Shown in pieces: positions 32,112-42,600 of a stretch of DNA of 64,000 bases. The DNA is from Tragulus kanchil. Its lineage: Eukaryota; Chordata; Mammalia; Artiodactyla; Tragulidae. The position numbers and the translations under genes are program-made. Location of the stretch: positions 100,680,794 to 100,744,793 of the forward strand of contig JAIOJX010000032.1 of NCBI GenBank assembly GCA_022376925.1. Reading direction: 5' to 3'. Positions within the stretch are counted from its first letter, which is position 1. Each line of letters starts with the position of its first letter. Under the pieces are notes generated by a model that saw only the letters and a program-made list of their open reading frames with translations, had not been told where the DNA came from and did no database searches.

Positions 32112-34263
32112 CCTGATACAAAACAAGCACTCACTAAATAAAAGGTGCCTGCCTGTTATTATTCCCAACAGCCCAGATCATGACATTTAAGCATAGAAAT
32201 CTAGTCTTCCATTCAATCTTCAAGAAGTTGCCTAAATCCCCCTAAGGATTAGTTTCCTTATTTCCTGACCCAGCTCTCGCTATTTTCTCCACTCTTTTCC
32301 AACCAGCTCACTGCCAGTATACTGCAGCTCACTAAAACATTGCATTAGTCAGAATAAGATAGGCTACGCTACAATGACAACTAAACTCCCCGACTCTAAT
32401 AGTCTTATACATCAAAGATCTACTTATATCATAGCCTGAGGACTACTGGACAGGTCTCATTGTAGCTGGCCAGGCTCCTCTGGGATACAGGCTCCTTCTG
32501 TTTTGGGATTCCACTATCTTCAGCCTATCACTTCTGAGATTGCTGCAAAAGGAGAAGAGAGAAAGTGGACCCCCTGAGCAAGCAGACCTACAAGTGACAT
32601 CCACTACTCTTCTCACATCCCATTGACGAGAACTTAGCCATACATCCAGGTCTAATGAAGGGAGGTTGGAAAATATAGCCTTCTCACATACCCAAGAAAA
32701 GGAGAAAGAATTGGGATGTGGAGAATATAGACTTTTTCTCTGCTTACTTTCCTCCCTTAATAAAATAGCCTCCATAGTCCCCAACAAGTGAGAAGAGGTA
32801 GCTGTAACTCAGAACCCTGAGTCTTCTTTCCCTCCTCCAGGCTCATCACCACTGAGTCTTTTGTTAATCATTACCCTGTCCATGTTGACCTCAGTGGATA
32901 CTGCTCTCCTTTATTTAACATTTCATCCCAAACGTGGACCAAAGGTGCTTCCTTTTTTCACTCTGCCAAAGCTTAGGCTAAATATCAAATTACATTAGAT
33001 TTTTCCCAAGACTGGGGAATGATCTATGAGGAAGAAAGAGAGAGTAAGCTACTGTTGCTCATTTTCTTTTTAAAAATGGATTTCATGCCTCTTCAACTGA
33101 GTCTTCCATAGGACACCTGCCTGCCACACTGCAGCCACAGGTCAGGAGCCATCTGACCACTCCTAGCCAGGAATGCCATGCATGTGCCTGATACAAAACA
33201 AGCACTCACTAAATAAAAGGTGCCTGCCTGTTATTATTCCCAACAGCCCAGATCATGACATTTAAGCATAGAAATCTAGTCTTCCATTCAATCTTCAAGA
33301 AGTTGCCTAAATCCCCCTAAGGATTAGTTTCCTTATTTCCTGACCCAGCTCTCGCTATTTTCTCCACTCTTTTCCAACCAGCTCACTGCCAGTATACTGC
33401 AGCTCACTAAAACATTGCATTAGTCAGAATAAGATAGGCTACGCTACAATGACAACTAAACTCCCCGACTCTAATAGTCTTATACATCAAAGATCTACTT
33501 ATATCATAGCCTGAGGACTACTGGACAGGTCTCATTGTAGCTGGCCAGGCTCCTCTGGGATACAGGCTCCTTCTGTTTTGGGATTCCACTATCTTCAGCC
33601 TATCACTTCTGAGATTGCTGCAAAAGGAGAAGAGAGAAAGTGGACCCCCTGAGCAAGCAGACCTACAAGTGACATCCACTACTCTTCTCACATCCCATTG
33701 ACGAGAACTTAGCCATACATCCAGGTCTAATGAAGGGAGGTTGGAAAATATAGCCTTCTCACATACCCAAGAAAAGGAGAAAGAATTGGGATGTGGAGAA
33801 TATAGACTTTTTCTCTGCTTACTTTCCTCCCTTAATAAAATAGCCTCCATAGTCCCCAACAAGTGAGAAGAGGTAGCTGTAACTCAGAACCCTGAGTCTT
33901 CTTTCCCTCCTCCAGGCTCATCACCACTGAGTCTTTTGTTAATCATTACCCTGTCCATGTTGACCTCAGTGGATACTGCTCTCCTTTATTTAACATTTCA
34001 TCCCAAACGTGGACCAAAGGTGCTTCCTTTTTTCACTCTGCCAAAGCTTAGGCTAAATATCAAATTACATTAGATTTTTCCCAAGACTGGGGAATGATCT
34101 ATGAGGAAGAAAGAGAGAGTAAGCTACTGTTGCTCATTTTCTTTTTAAAAATGGATTTCATGCCTCTTCAACTGAGTCTTCCATAGGACACCTGCCTGCC
34201 ACACTGCAGCCACAGGTCAGGAGCCATCTGACCACTCCTAGCCAGGAATGCCATGCATGTGCC
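32112..34263 (+). repeat. Tandem duplication 13 (unit 1,075 bp)
   Basis: Copy A is 32112-33188 and copy B 33187-34263. I noticed no differences between the copies. The join falls at TGTGCCT|GATAC with about two bases shared. The content is unremarkable AT-rich sequence with a 114-codon frame on the minus strand (32443-32787) that has no recognised domain. Confidence 0.96.
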
Positions 34264-34986
34264 TCGAGTCCACAAAATATAAGCATGGCATTTGTGGGGA
34301 GCGGTTACAGTTAGGTGGGGGCATGAGTACATGGGTGGAGAAGAAAAGCTATTCCTCCCCAGCTCTGTGCAAGGAAAACTAATCTAACTCTTATCCTTTG
34401 ATAGAACATTCCAAAACATGTAAAATCAGCTAACCCACATTATGATTCACACGCCAGTTGATGTGCACCACCCTTATATCTTAGTACTCTGAGCTACCAA
34501 GTTACAATCACATGGTATTCCTAAGCCTGGAAGTCCAGACCCAAGAACGATGACCAGAGAGAGACAGAGGGTTTCCTGCTAGGACTGTCCATCAAGGACC
34601 TCCTTTCCTGGATGATAGGTTATGGGTGTGACTGATATTGGAAACAGTTCCCTTCTTCCAGGCAAGGTTGTCTCCTTCCCTTTGAAGAGTGGTTTTCCTT
34701 TGATGTCTATAAGATAAGCAGATCAGAAAACACATTAATAATTCATCTGAGTGATGCATACATAGTGTAACTGGCATTAGTAGAGAGGAAGATGGCTTCC
34801 TTACAAGAGCCTAAATTAAAGGGTTACTGTGTCTGCAGCTACAAGCACAACACTTGACATAAACTAGGTGCTTAGATCCTTGGCAAGAGGCTGTTAAAGA
34901 GAAAGCAACTTGCCTTGATCATGTTTGTTCACCCTCCTTCCAAAAAGCTCTTACTAACTCAGGATATACTTTTAGGATGACGACTC

Positions 34987-35208
34987 GGGTGCATGCTAAG
35001 TAGCTTCAGTCGTGTCTGACTCTTTGTGGCCCTGTGGACTGTATTCCACCAGGCTCCTCTGTCCATGGGATTCTCCAAGCAAGAGTACCACAGTCGGTTG
35101 CCTTGCCTTCCGCTAGGGATCTTCCCAACCCAGGGATGGAACCCCGGGTCTTGTGTCTCCTGCATTGGCAGCCGGATTCTTTACCACTGAGCCATCGGGC
35201 AGTGATCA
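34987..35208 (-). mobile_element. Bov-A type SINE, antisense
   Basis: Nearly complete reverse Bov-A: AGTAGCTTCAGTCGTGTCTG, CACCAGGCTCCTCTGTCCAT, AGGGATCTTCCCAACCCAGG and TTCTTTACCACTGAGCCATC. The copy at 36164-36385 is due to tandem duplication 14. Confidence 0.93.
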
Positions 35209-36163
35209 TGTCCCTGCCAAAGCTTAGGCTAAATATCAAATTACATTAGATTTTTCCCAAGACTGGGGAATGATCTATGAGGAAGAAAGAGAGAGTAAGC
35301 TACTGTTGCTCATTTTCTTTTTAAAAATGGATTTCATGCCTCTTCAACTGAGTCTTCCATAGGACACCTGCCTGCCACACTGCAGCCACAGGTCAGGAGC
35401 CATCTGACCACTCCTAGCCAGGAATGCCATGCATGTGCCTCGAGTCCACAAAATATAAGCATGGCATTTGTGGGGAGCGGTTACAGTTAGGTGGGGGCAT
35501 GAGTACATGGGTGGAGAAGAAAAGCTATTCCTCCCCAGCTCTGTGCAAGGAAAACTAATCTAACTCTTATCCTTTGATAGAACATTCCAAAACATGTAAA
35601 ATCAGCTAACCCACATTATGATTCACACGCCAGTTGATGTGCACCACCCTTATATCTTAGTACTCTGAGCTACCAAGTTACAATCACATGGTATTCCTAA
35701 GCCTGGAAGTCCAGACCCAAGAACGATGACCAGAGAGAGACAGAGGGTTTCCTGCTAGGACTGTCCATCAAGGACCTCCTTTCCTGGATGATAGGTTATG
35801 GGTGTGACTGATATTGGAAACATTTCCCCTTCTTCCAGGCAAGGTTGTCTCCTTCCCTTTGAAGAGTGGTTTTCCTTTGATGTCTATAAGATAAGCAGAT
35901 CAGAAAACACATTAATAATTCATCTGAGTGATGCATACATAGTGTAACTGGCATTAGTAGAGAGGAAGATGGCTTCCTTACAAGAGCCTAAATTAAAGGG
36001 TTACTGTGTCTGCAGCTACAAGCACAACACTTGACATAAACTAGGTGCTTAGATCCTTGGCAAGAGGCTGTTAAAGAGAAAGCAACTTGCCTTGATCATG
36101 TTTGTTCACCCTCCTTCCAAAAAGCTCTTACTAACTCAGGATATACTTTTAGGATGACGACTC

Positions 36164-36385
36164 GGGTGCATGCTAAGTAGCTTCAGTCGTGTCTGACTCT
36201 TTGTGGCCCTGTGGACTGTATTCCACCAGGCTCCTCTGTCCATGGGATTCTCCAAGCAAGAGTACCACAGTCGGTTGCCTTGCCTTCCGCTAGGGATCTT
36301 CCCAACCCAGGGATGGAACCCCGGGTCTTGTGTCTCCTGCATTGGCAGCCGGATTCTTTACCACTGAGCCATCGGGCAGTGATCA
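36164..36385 (-). mobile_element. Bov-A type SINE, duplicated copy
   Basis: Copy B of the SINE at 34987-35208. Confidence 0.92.
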
Positions 36386-36389
36386 TGTC

Positions 36390-37439
36390 ATATTTCCATA
36401 CCGTTTCTTTATCCCTTCTGCCTTTCCATTCACCCCATCCTCTTCATGGCTTTTATCTTCTGGTCTCACCATCCTATTTTATTTGGCTCTGTGCTGTGCA
36501 GTCCTTCAAGCCCTTCTGGACACAGCATGGAGGGGAGGAAGGAGCCATCGGTGAAGGTAGGGTAGCGTCCAAACAGAGAGTCAGACTTGGACTCCGCATG
36601 GCCAGGGAAATTTTCCTTGACCTTCCTGAGCCTCATGGACTCACGTCTCTGATCCCACCATTGTCTTGAGGAACAGAAGAAAATATATGCTAACCATGTA
36701 GCTTGTTACACAGTAGACTCTCAGTAAATTTAAGTTCCCTTCGTCTTTCCTTCTCTCTCTTTTGAAAGTAGTCAAGGTATAAATTATACATAAATAAATC
36801 ACACACTGCACTGGAAATCCTCAGAAATGATTAATGTAACCAATAATAATTTTAATATTAATACCAGATTGCTTCGGCAGCACATCCTGATTCTGACAAT
36901 CAATCTATGTGCTCCAGCTTTGTCCTCATTTCACAGACTATGCTCAAAAGTTTACCCTAGAAAGAGGTGAACACACATGATTTCCCATTTTGGGATAGTG
37001 CTTAAATCTTCCTTTTTTCCATCACAGTATTCTGCTACAAACCGTTACTTATAGTGCAAAGTGCAAACCATACGTGTGCCAAAAAAGACTGAGCCATGAA
37101 TGGAAACACTAAAAAGCTACAAGCAGTGTCTGGGACTGAAAGTAAGGTTTGGAAGCATGACAAATGTGCTGGAAATACTGATTTCTACTGTTCAGTATGC
37201 CCAACAATGGACGAGAGCTCATTGGTGAGTATGGTCCATTATCCCCACTACCAGGAACAGACTGAAACTTAGGGCTTGAAAGACAGAAATACCTATAAGA
37301 TTGGGTGCCTAACTTCAGCCCAAGTATCTGCTAAGCTTTCTCACATAATGGAAGAGGATTCAAAGAACCTTCCAAGCTCTCAGGTTCTAAGAGTTTATGA
37401 GTCTGTATTTCTCAAGGATGTATAAATGGAAGCCACCAG
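36390..37439. other. Single-copy stretch, no gene seen
   Basis: Low-complexity-free, AT-moderate sequence with no convincing frame. It holds the short U6-like word at 36871-36885. Confidence 0.5.
36871..36885 (+). other. 15-base match to the 5' hairpin of U6 snRNA
   Basis: GCTTCGGCAGCACAT equals the sequence near the U6 5' end. The match stops there: the next bases, CCTGATTCTGAC, do not follow U6, and upstream is ATACCAGATT. It could be the start of a chimeric retrocopy or a chance match. It is not a functional U6 gene. Confidence 0.3.
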
Positions 37440-37620
37440 GGGGGGTGGCGAGTGTGGGCTCTGGGGCCAGATTGCCTGGATTGCAATATCTGCTCTCCCA
37501 TTTGCTAAGTATATTAGCCTGGATCAGTGACTATCACTGGTCTGTGCCTCAGTTTCCTCCGCTGGAAAATGAAAATCGCAGTAAGAAGTAAGTAAGGTGA
37601 TGTTTGTAAAGTCTCAGACA
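37440..37620 (+). mobile_element. MIR SINE
   Basis: GTGTGGGCTCTGGGGCCAGA, TTGCCTGGATTGCAATATCT, GTGCCTCAGTTTCCTCCGCT and AAAATGAAAATCGCAGT follow MIR from its 5' part through the core. Repeated from 38549 on by duplication 15. Confidence 0.85.
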
Positions 37621-37631
37621 GTAAAAACTGT

Positions 37632-37800
37632 CCCTGCAATGCAGGAGACCAGGGCTCAATCCCTGGGGTGGGAAGATCCCCTGGAGAAGGGGATGACTAC
37701 CCATGGCAGTATTCTTGCCTGGGAAACCTCATGGAGAGAGAAGCCTGGTGGACTGCAGTCCATGGAATCACAATGAGTCGACACGACTGAGTGACTGATA
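37632..37800 (+). mobile_element. Bov-A type SINE
   Basis: Bov-A body with CAATGCAGGAGACCAGGGCT, GGAGAAGGGGATGACTACCC and GACACGACTGAGTGACTGAT. The head is missing. Copy at 38715-38883 through duplication 15. Confidence 0.9.
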
Positions 37801-38714
37801 CTTTGTGAAGTCTGGGGCACCGTTCCCAGGAAGAGTCCACACTTGGTCCACATTTCCAGGTCCATAGTGAAGTACAGATCATAGGACCACAAGAACACCT
37901 TACAGGTATAGGAGGATCCCATAGTTCTTTATTCATTGAAGTTAGTTTTCTTGAAGTGTAATGATATCTAAACTTAGATCAGACCTCAAATTTCATATCC
38001 CCAATCCCCCACCCACAATGTTTGTACTTTGTTCCCCTCTTCTGCCTCCCCCCCCTCCCACAAAAACATGTGTGCATTTTCCTGTGAAGCTGGATGTGAG
38101 GACCTGCTTACTCATAGAATGGGGCTCCTGAGCAAATTGGGATCATTATAGGGAAATAACACAGCACTCCTTCATCAGTACACCCCAGTGCTGCCTGTGT
38201 ATTTTGACAGTGATTCAGCCACCATGAATGGAGGAGGAGGAGAGGAACCAGTATTTGGGGTGCTTACTTAGTGGTGAGCACTATAGTACTTCTTGCCTGG
38301 CACAGTCATTCTCCAGCCAACACTGCCAGCCCTCCTATCTAGTTGTATACCTGAGGAGCGTACGTCCCAGGGGCTTGTTGGCAATCCCAAGGCCAACATC
38401 TAGTGGCGAAACTGAGATTCGCACCTAGAGGATCATACGGTAACAACAGGGGATCCTACACGATCCCCTGAGTCACGGTTCTTAAGCCCACTTGCAAAAC
38501 ACTCCTCAGTTCACTTTAGTCACTCAGTTGCATCCGACTCTTTGTGCCGCCAGATTGCCTGGATTGCAATATCTGCTCTCCCATTTGCTAAGTATATTAG
38601 CCTGGATCAGTGACTATCACTGGTCTGTGCCTCAGTTTCCTCCGCTGGAAAATGAAAATCGCAGTAAGAAGTAAGTAAGGTGATGTTTGTAAAGTCTCAG
38701 ACAGTAAAAACTGT

Positions 38715-38883
38715 CCCTGCAATGCAGGAGACCAGGGCTCAATCCCTGGGGTGGGAAGATCCCCTGGAGAAGGGGATGACTACCCATGGCAGTATTCTTG
38801 CCTGGGAAACCTCATGGAGAGAGAAGCCTGGTGGACTGCAGTCCATGGAATCACAATGAGTCGACACGACTGAGTGACTGATA
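38715..38883 (+). mobile_element. Bov-A type SINE, duplicated copy
   Basis: Copy B of the SINE at 37632-37800. Confidence 0.9.
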
Positions 38884-39587
38884 CTTTGTGAAGTCTGGGG
38901 CACCGTTCCCAGGAAGAGTCCACACTTGGTCCACATTTCCAGGTCCATAGTGAAGTACAGATCATAGGACCACAAGAACACCTTACAGGTATAGGAGGAT
39001 CCCATAGTTCTTTATTCATTGAAGTTAGTTTTCTTGAAGTGTAATGATATCTAAACTTAGATCAGACCTCAAATTTCATATCCCCAATCCCCCACCCACA
39101 ATGTTTGTACTTTGTTCCCCTCTTCTGCCTCCCCCCCCTCCCACAAAAACATGTGTGCATTTTCCTGTGAAGCTGGATGTGAGGACCTGCTTACTCATAG
39201 AATGGGGCTCCTGAGCAAATTGGGATCATTATAGGGAAATAACACAGCACTCCTTCATCAGTACACCCCAGTGCTGCCTGTGTATTTTGACAGTGATTCA
39301 GCCACCATGAATGGAGGAGGAGGAGAGGAACCAGTATTTGGGGTGCTTACTTAGTGGTGAGCACTATAGTACTTCTTGCCTGGCACAGTCATTCTCCAGC
39401 CAACACTGCCAGCCCTCCTATCTAGTTGTATACCTGAGGAGCGTACGTCCCAGGGGCTTGTTGGCAATCCCAAGGCCAACATCTAGTGGCGAAACTGAGA
39501 TTCGCACCTAGAGGATCATACGGTAACAACAGGGGATCCTACACGATCCCCTGAGTCACGGTTCTTAAGCCCACTTGCAAAACACTC

Positions 39588-39770
39588 CTCAGTTCACTTT
39601 AGTCACTCAGTTGCATCCGACTCTTTGTGCCGCCACCATGGACCGAAGTACGCCAGACTTCCCTGTCCTTCATCATCTCCGAGTTTGCTCAAACTCTTGT
39701 CCATTGAGTCAGTGATGCCATCTAACCATCTCGTCCTCTGTCATCCCCTTCTGCTTCTGCCTTCTAACAG
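39588..39770 (-). mobile_element. BovB LINE 3' end, antisense
   Basis: Reverse BovB 3' sequence: CACTTTAGTCACTCAGTTGC, TCCATTGAGTCAGTGATGCC and CATCTCGTCCTCTGTCATCC. The first 45 or so bases also occur at 38505-38551, where copy A of duplication 15 stops. Confidence 0.85.
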
Positions 39771-40844
39771 CTCTTGACAGCTACCAATTAATGTGACCAT
39801 GACATCCTGTGACCTGCCATTGTAACTTGTCCTGAAGCAAACCAAAGACACAGAGCTGTCAGTCCTGCCAGGTCCAGAGTGGTGAGAGCCCTTCGACATT
39901 CCATCCTGCTCTGCTTTGTACACTGGCCTTAAGGCCACCAGGGGACGCCTTTGCATTAAGAGCAAAGGAAAATTGACTGCCTAATTACTAGATGGGTTTG
40001 GGAGGCGGGCTCCCTTCCTGAGAGCTTCTACCCATGATTCCTCACCATAGCCTGTAAACAAGAATGCAAGACATCCTTGTCTTTGACCAGAGTGAAGGCC
40101 AGGCTGGGAGGGAAAAGTTACAGAGAACCTTGGGCTTGTGTCTCATTTAGCGTAGAAAAATGGTCTGTATCTGATGGTGGGCAGAGCTCATGCCACAACA
40201 GTGTGGAGCAAACGGTGAGTCATGGAATCAATGGAGTGGCTGTGCTGACCACTGATTTTTTAAATTAAATAGCACATCACTGCTCAGAAGAGAATATAAA
40301 ATAGAATGATCACACCCAGCGTGAGTGACTATTGTTTTGAGAAATTTTAATTTTAGTGTATATGGTTTGTGTGCTGACTCATGATGTAAAAGAGATCTGT
40401 GAGTCATTTATTATTAAAATGTCTTGACCTACAAAAACTGATTAAAATCCAGATTCCCAGACCCTAGACTTGAAGGCTGGGCTCCTATCTGCCCTGGGGC
40501 CTTAAAGCTTGTAGTTTTAACACATTCCTTGGCACCTGTGATGATCAGCTGTTATGGGAGCCACCTGTTAGAAGAAAGGGCATGTAGGTGAGCTTCCTCA
40601 CCTGCTCCACCATACCCTCCTCCCCACTGCCTCCCACAAAAAAGGCCAGGAGAGGCTTTTCATTTCCTGAGCTTGACCCTTACAAAGCAAGAAAAGTCAC
40701 ACTGGACTGCACTTGAAAGAGAGCTCTGGCTGCCTGCTAGTCCCTCAACCCCAGGACAGGTGTGAGCTCTGAAGAACTGGAGATTGGGTTTCCAGCATCA
40801 GCTGTCAGAAAGCAAACAAAAGAACCCTGAAAAACAAAATCCTT
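39771..40844. other. Single-copy stretch, no gene seen
   Basis: No repeat and no convincing coding frame (longest about 74 codons). It lies upstream of the CpG-rich segment and could hold regulatory sequence, but I see no specific site. Confidence 0.45.
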
Positions 40845-41035
40845 TTAGAATCAGCCAAACCTGTGTTGAAACCCTGATCCTTCTACTTACTACCTATGTG
40901 GTCATGGGGTGGGTTACTGGATCTCTCCGAACCTGTTTCCTCACCTTTTAAATGGAATTATAGCACTTCCCAGGGCGATTGCAGGATTTGAGTAGTATAA
41001 TGTATCCACATGCTCAGACAGGGTCTGACCAAATC
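40845..41035 (+). mobile_element. MIR SINE
   Basis: AATCAGCCAAACCTGTGTTG, TTACTACCTATGTGGTCATG and AACCTGTTTCCTCACCTTTT follow the MIR order on the plus strand. Single copy. Confidence 0.75.
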
Positions 41036-41249
41036 GGGTGCTCTACTACAGCACTGTCTTTCTGACCCCCTGAAATTCCCCATGAGCTTGAGCTTGCGGT
41101 GTCCCCTTTGAGCTTTGGTTTTCCAGTTATTATGTGAGGGAAAGTAGCCATCCTCAGGGCTGGAGTGGGGCCGAGACTGTTACTGAGAAAGATTACATTG
41201 TATGGCCTGAGCCTTCCGCCCTAACTGGAGCCCTACGCCCTCTTTGTTC

Positions 41250-41850
41250 CCCAGCTACTCCCCCGAGAGTTCAAGGTGAGCTTCCTGCAGAGCGACTGTC
41301 AGACCAGCCTGGGAGAGAACAGCAGGGAGAGCCGCTGGCCCAGAGGGGCTGGAGTCCGCGGATCTTGGGAAGGAAAGATTTCTCGCTCCCCGCAGGTGCC
41401 GGCCCTGAGAACTTGACAGATGGAGGCCAGCAAGCGCCCCGCCACGGGCAAGAATGCTCCAGCCCCAGCGGAGGGAGGAGCCGCCTTCCAGGTGGGACAG
41501 GTGGAAAGACCAGGCTCAGGTGTGTCCGGGGCGGCCGGGAGAAGCTGCTGCTCTCTGCCCGGCGCAGACGGAGCAAAACGCACCCTCCACGCCAGGATCC
41601 AGCTCTGGGAGGCCGGTTTTGTCTCCAGGACTCTGCCTCAGAAGAAAGTCATGGAAGGGGTGAGTCCTGTGGGTTTGGTCGTGGGCTTTCTGTGGGTCCA
41701 GTCCCTCCCCGAAGAAAGCCTGGGGAGAGGCTGCCTGTGTACCCTGCCTCCTGGAGAGGAATCAACAGGATGTGTTCATGCCGTCCAGCTCACACCCGCC
41801 TGGCTTGGCGGGGGGCGGCGGGGGGCGGGTGCTGGGGAGCCTGGAGAGCA
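41250..41850. promoter_or_regulatory. CpG-rich segment, small CpG-island candidate
   Basis: By hand count, 41341-41580 has about 17 CpG in 240 bases. Most of the rest of the window has few or none per 100 bases, apart from the tRNA-SINE bodies. The segment is GC-rich, is not a recognised repeat and is single copy, so it is the best candidate for a promoter or 5' exon here. No TATA box is evident in a useful position. Confidence 0.45.
41396..41659 (+). CDS. Candidate coding exon of unknown gene (partial)
   Basis: Seen: a pyrimidine-rich run ending CTCGCTCCCCGCAG just before 41396 resembles a splice acceptor. An in-frame TGA (41414-41416) precedes ATG at 41420. From there 80 codons stay open to a strong donor-like GAAGGG|GTGAGT at 41659/41660. 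The predicted peptide begins MEASKRPATGKNAPAPAEGG and ends SRTLPQKKVMEG; I do not recognise it. The -3 base of the ATG is C, a weak Kozak context. A longer frame (41134-42144, 336 codons) runs in another phase over the same DNA, and a GC-rich stretch opens frames by chance, so neither is proven. If real, the product's function is unknown and the rest of the gene lies outside this window or in exons I could not find. Confidence 0.28.
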
Positions 41851-42600
41851 AAGAGGGGGAGTGTGTACCCATCCTGTGCCACCTCGGAGGGGCAAGGCTC
41901 TCAGGAGGGGTGGTGTGAGGGACCCTATCTGAGCTGGGCTTCTAACCTCCCCTCCCCCCACTCAGCCCTGGCAGCCTGGATGTCCGTGAACGTTGGCCTG
42001 TTTGCTTGTTCTTGTGCCGGGTCCTCCAGAGATTGGAGATTCATGGGCTTCCTGGTCAGAGGGCATCGCTCCAGGGACTATTTTGTGGCTTGTAGGTTTC
42101 CTGCCCGCTCTGCTGCTTATAAGCTGAATGTTCTGAGGCCATGAAGTTCATCTTCCTTAGCCTCTGGTTCTTCACTGGTAAAAAACGATTACGACTGGAA
42201 TAACTGGGGAGATGATTGGAGGTGCTTGTTAAAAGAAATGCCCTGCACAGAGCAGGTGGACTTACCTTCTCCTTGGATGGCCACGTCCTGTTTGCTTAGT
42301 TGGAGAGGTTTTCTTTTGCCTGGCTGAGGATATTTTCGACTTTTCTTCTCTAATTTTCCACCCCTCCCTGCCTCTCTTCAATTAAGTCAGTTTCTCTCCA
42401 AGGGGAGCAGGGCAGGGATGTGTTCCACCTCCTTATCTCTTTTATTATACATTTGGAGTTAAGTTGGTTTCTCCGGGGAGTCAGGCACTTCCTTCCCAGA
42501 GGTTGATGCTAATGTGAACAGAGGACTCATTTTAGTGGTCACGGATCAGAAGCTGCTCATCTAGATCCCAGGACTGTGGACAAACGTCTCTCTGGGGCTG
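41660..42600. other. Single-copy stretch downstream of the CpG-rich segment
   Basis: The GC content falls gradually. A MIR-like fragment lies around 42150-42255 (TTAGCCTCTGGTTCTTCACT, GGTAAAAAACG). Nothing else was recognised. Confidence 0.45.

Larger units (their letters stand above)
34038..36389 (+). repeat. Tandem duplication 14 (unit about 1,176 bp)
   Basis: Copy A is 34038-35212 and copy B 35214-36389. Copy A begins inside copy B of duplication 13, so CTGCCAAAGCTTAGG and about 225 following bases occur three times (32963, 34038, 35214). The one indel region seen is GAAACAGTTCCCTTC against GAAACATTTCCCCTTC. Confidence 0.95.
37466..39634 (+). repeat. Tandem duplication 15 (unit 1,083 bp)
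   Basis: Copy A is 37466-38551 and copy B 38549-39634. I saw no internal differences. The join is inside a MIR on one side and the BovB 3' end on the other: TTTGTGCC|GCCAGATTGCC, with GCC shared. Confidence 0.96.

Noticed and set aside
42141..42178. ATG with a hydrophobic start (MKFIFLSLWFFT) ending at GGTAAAA, like a signal-peptide exon
   Set aside because: The words TTAGCCTCTGGTTCTTCACT and GGTAAAA fit the MIR consensus region CTCAGTTTCTTCATCTGTAAAA. There is no promoter at a workable distance.
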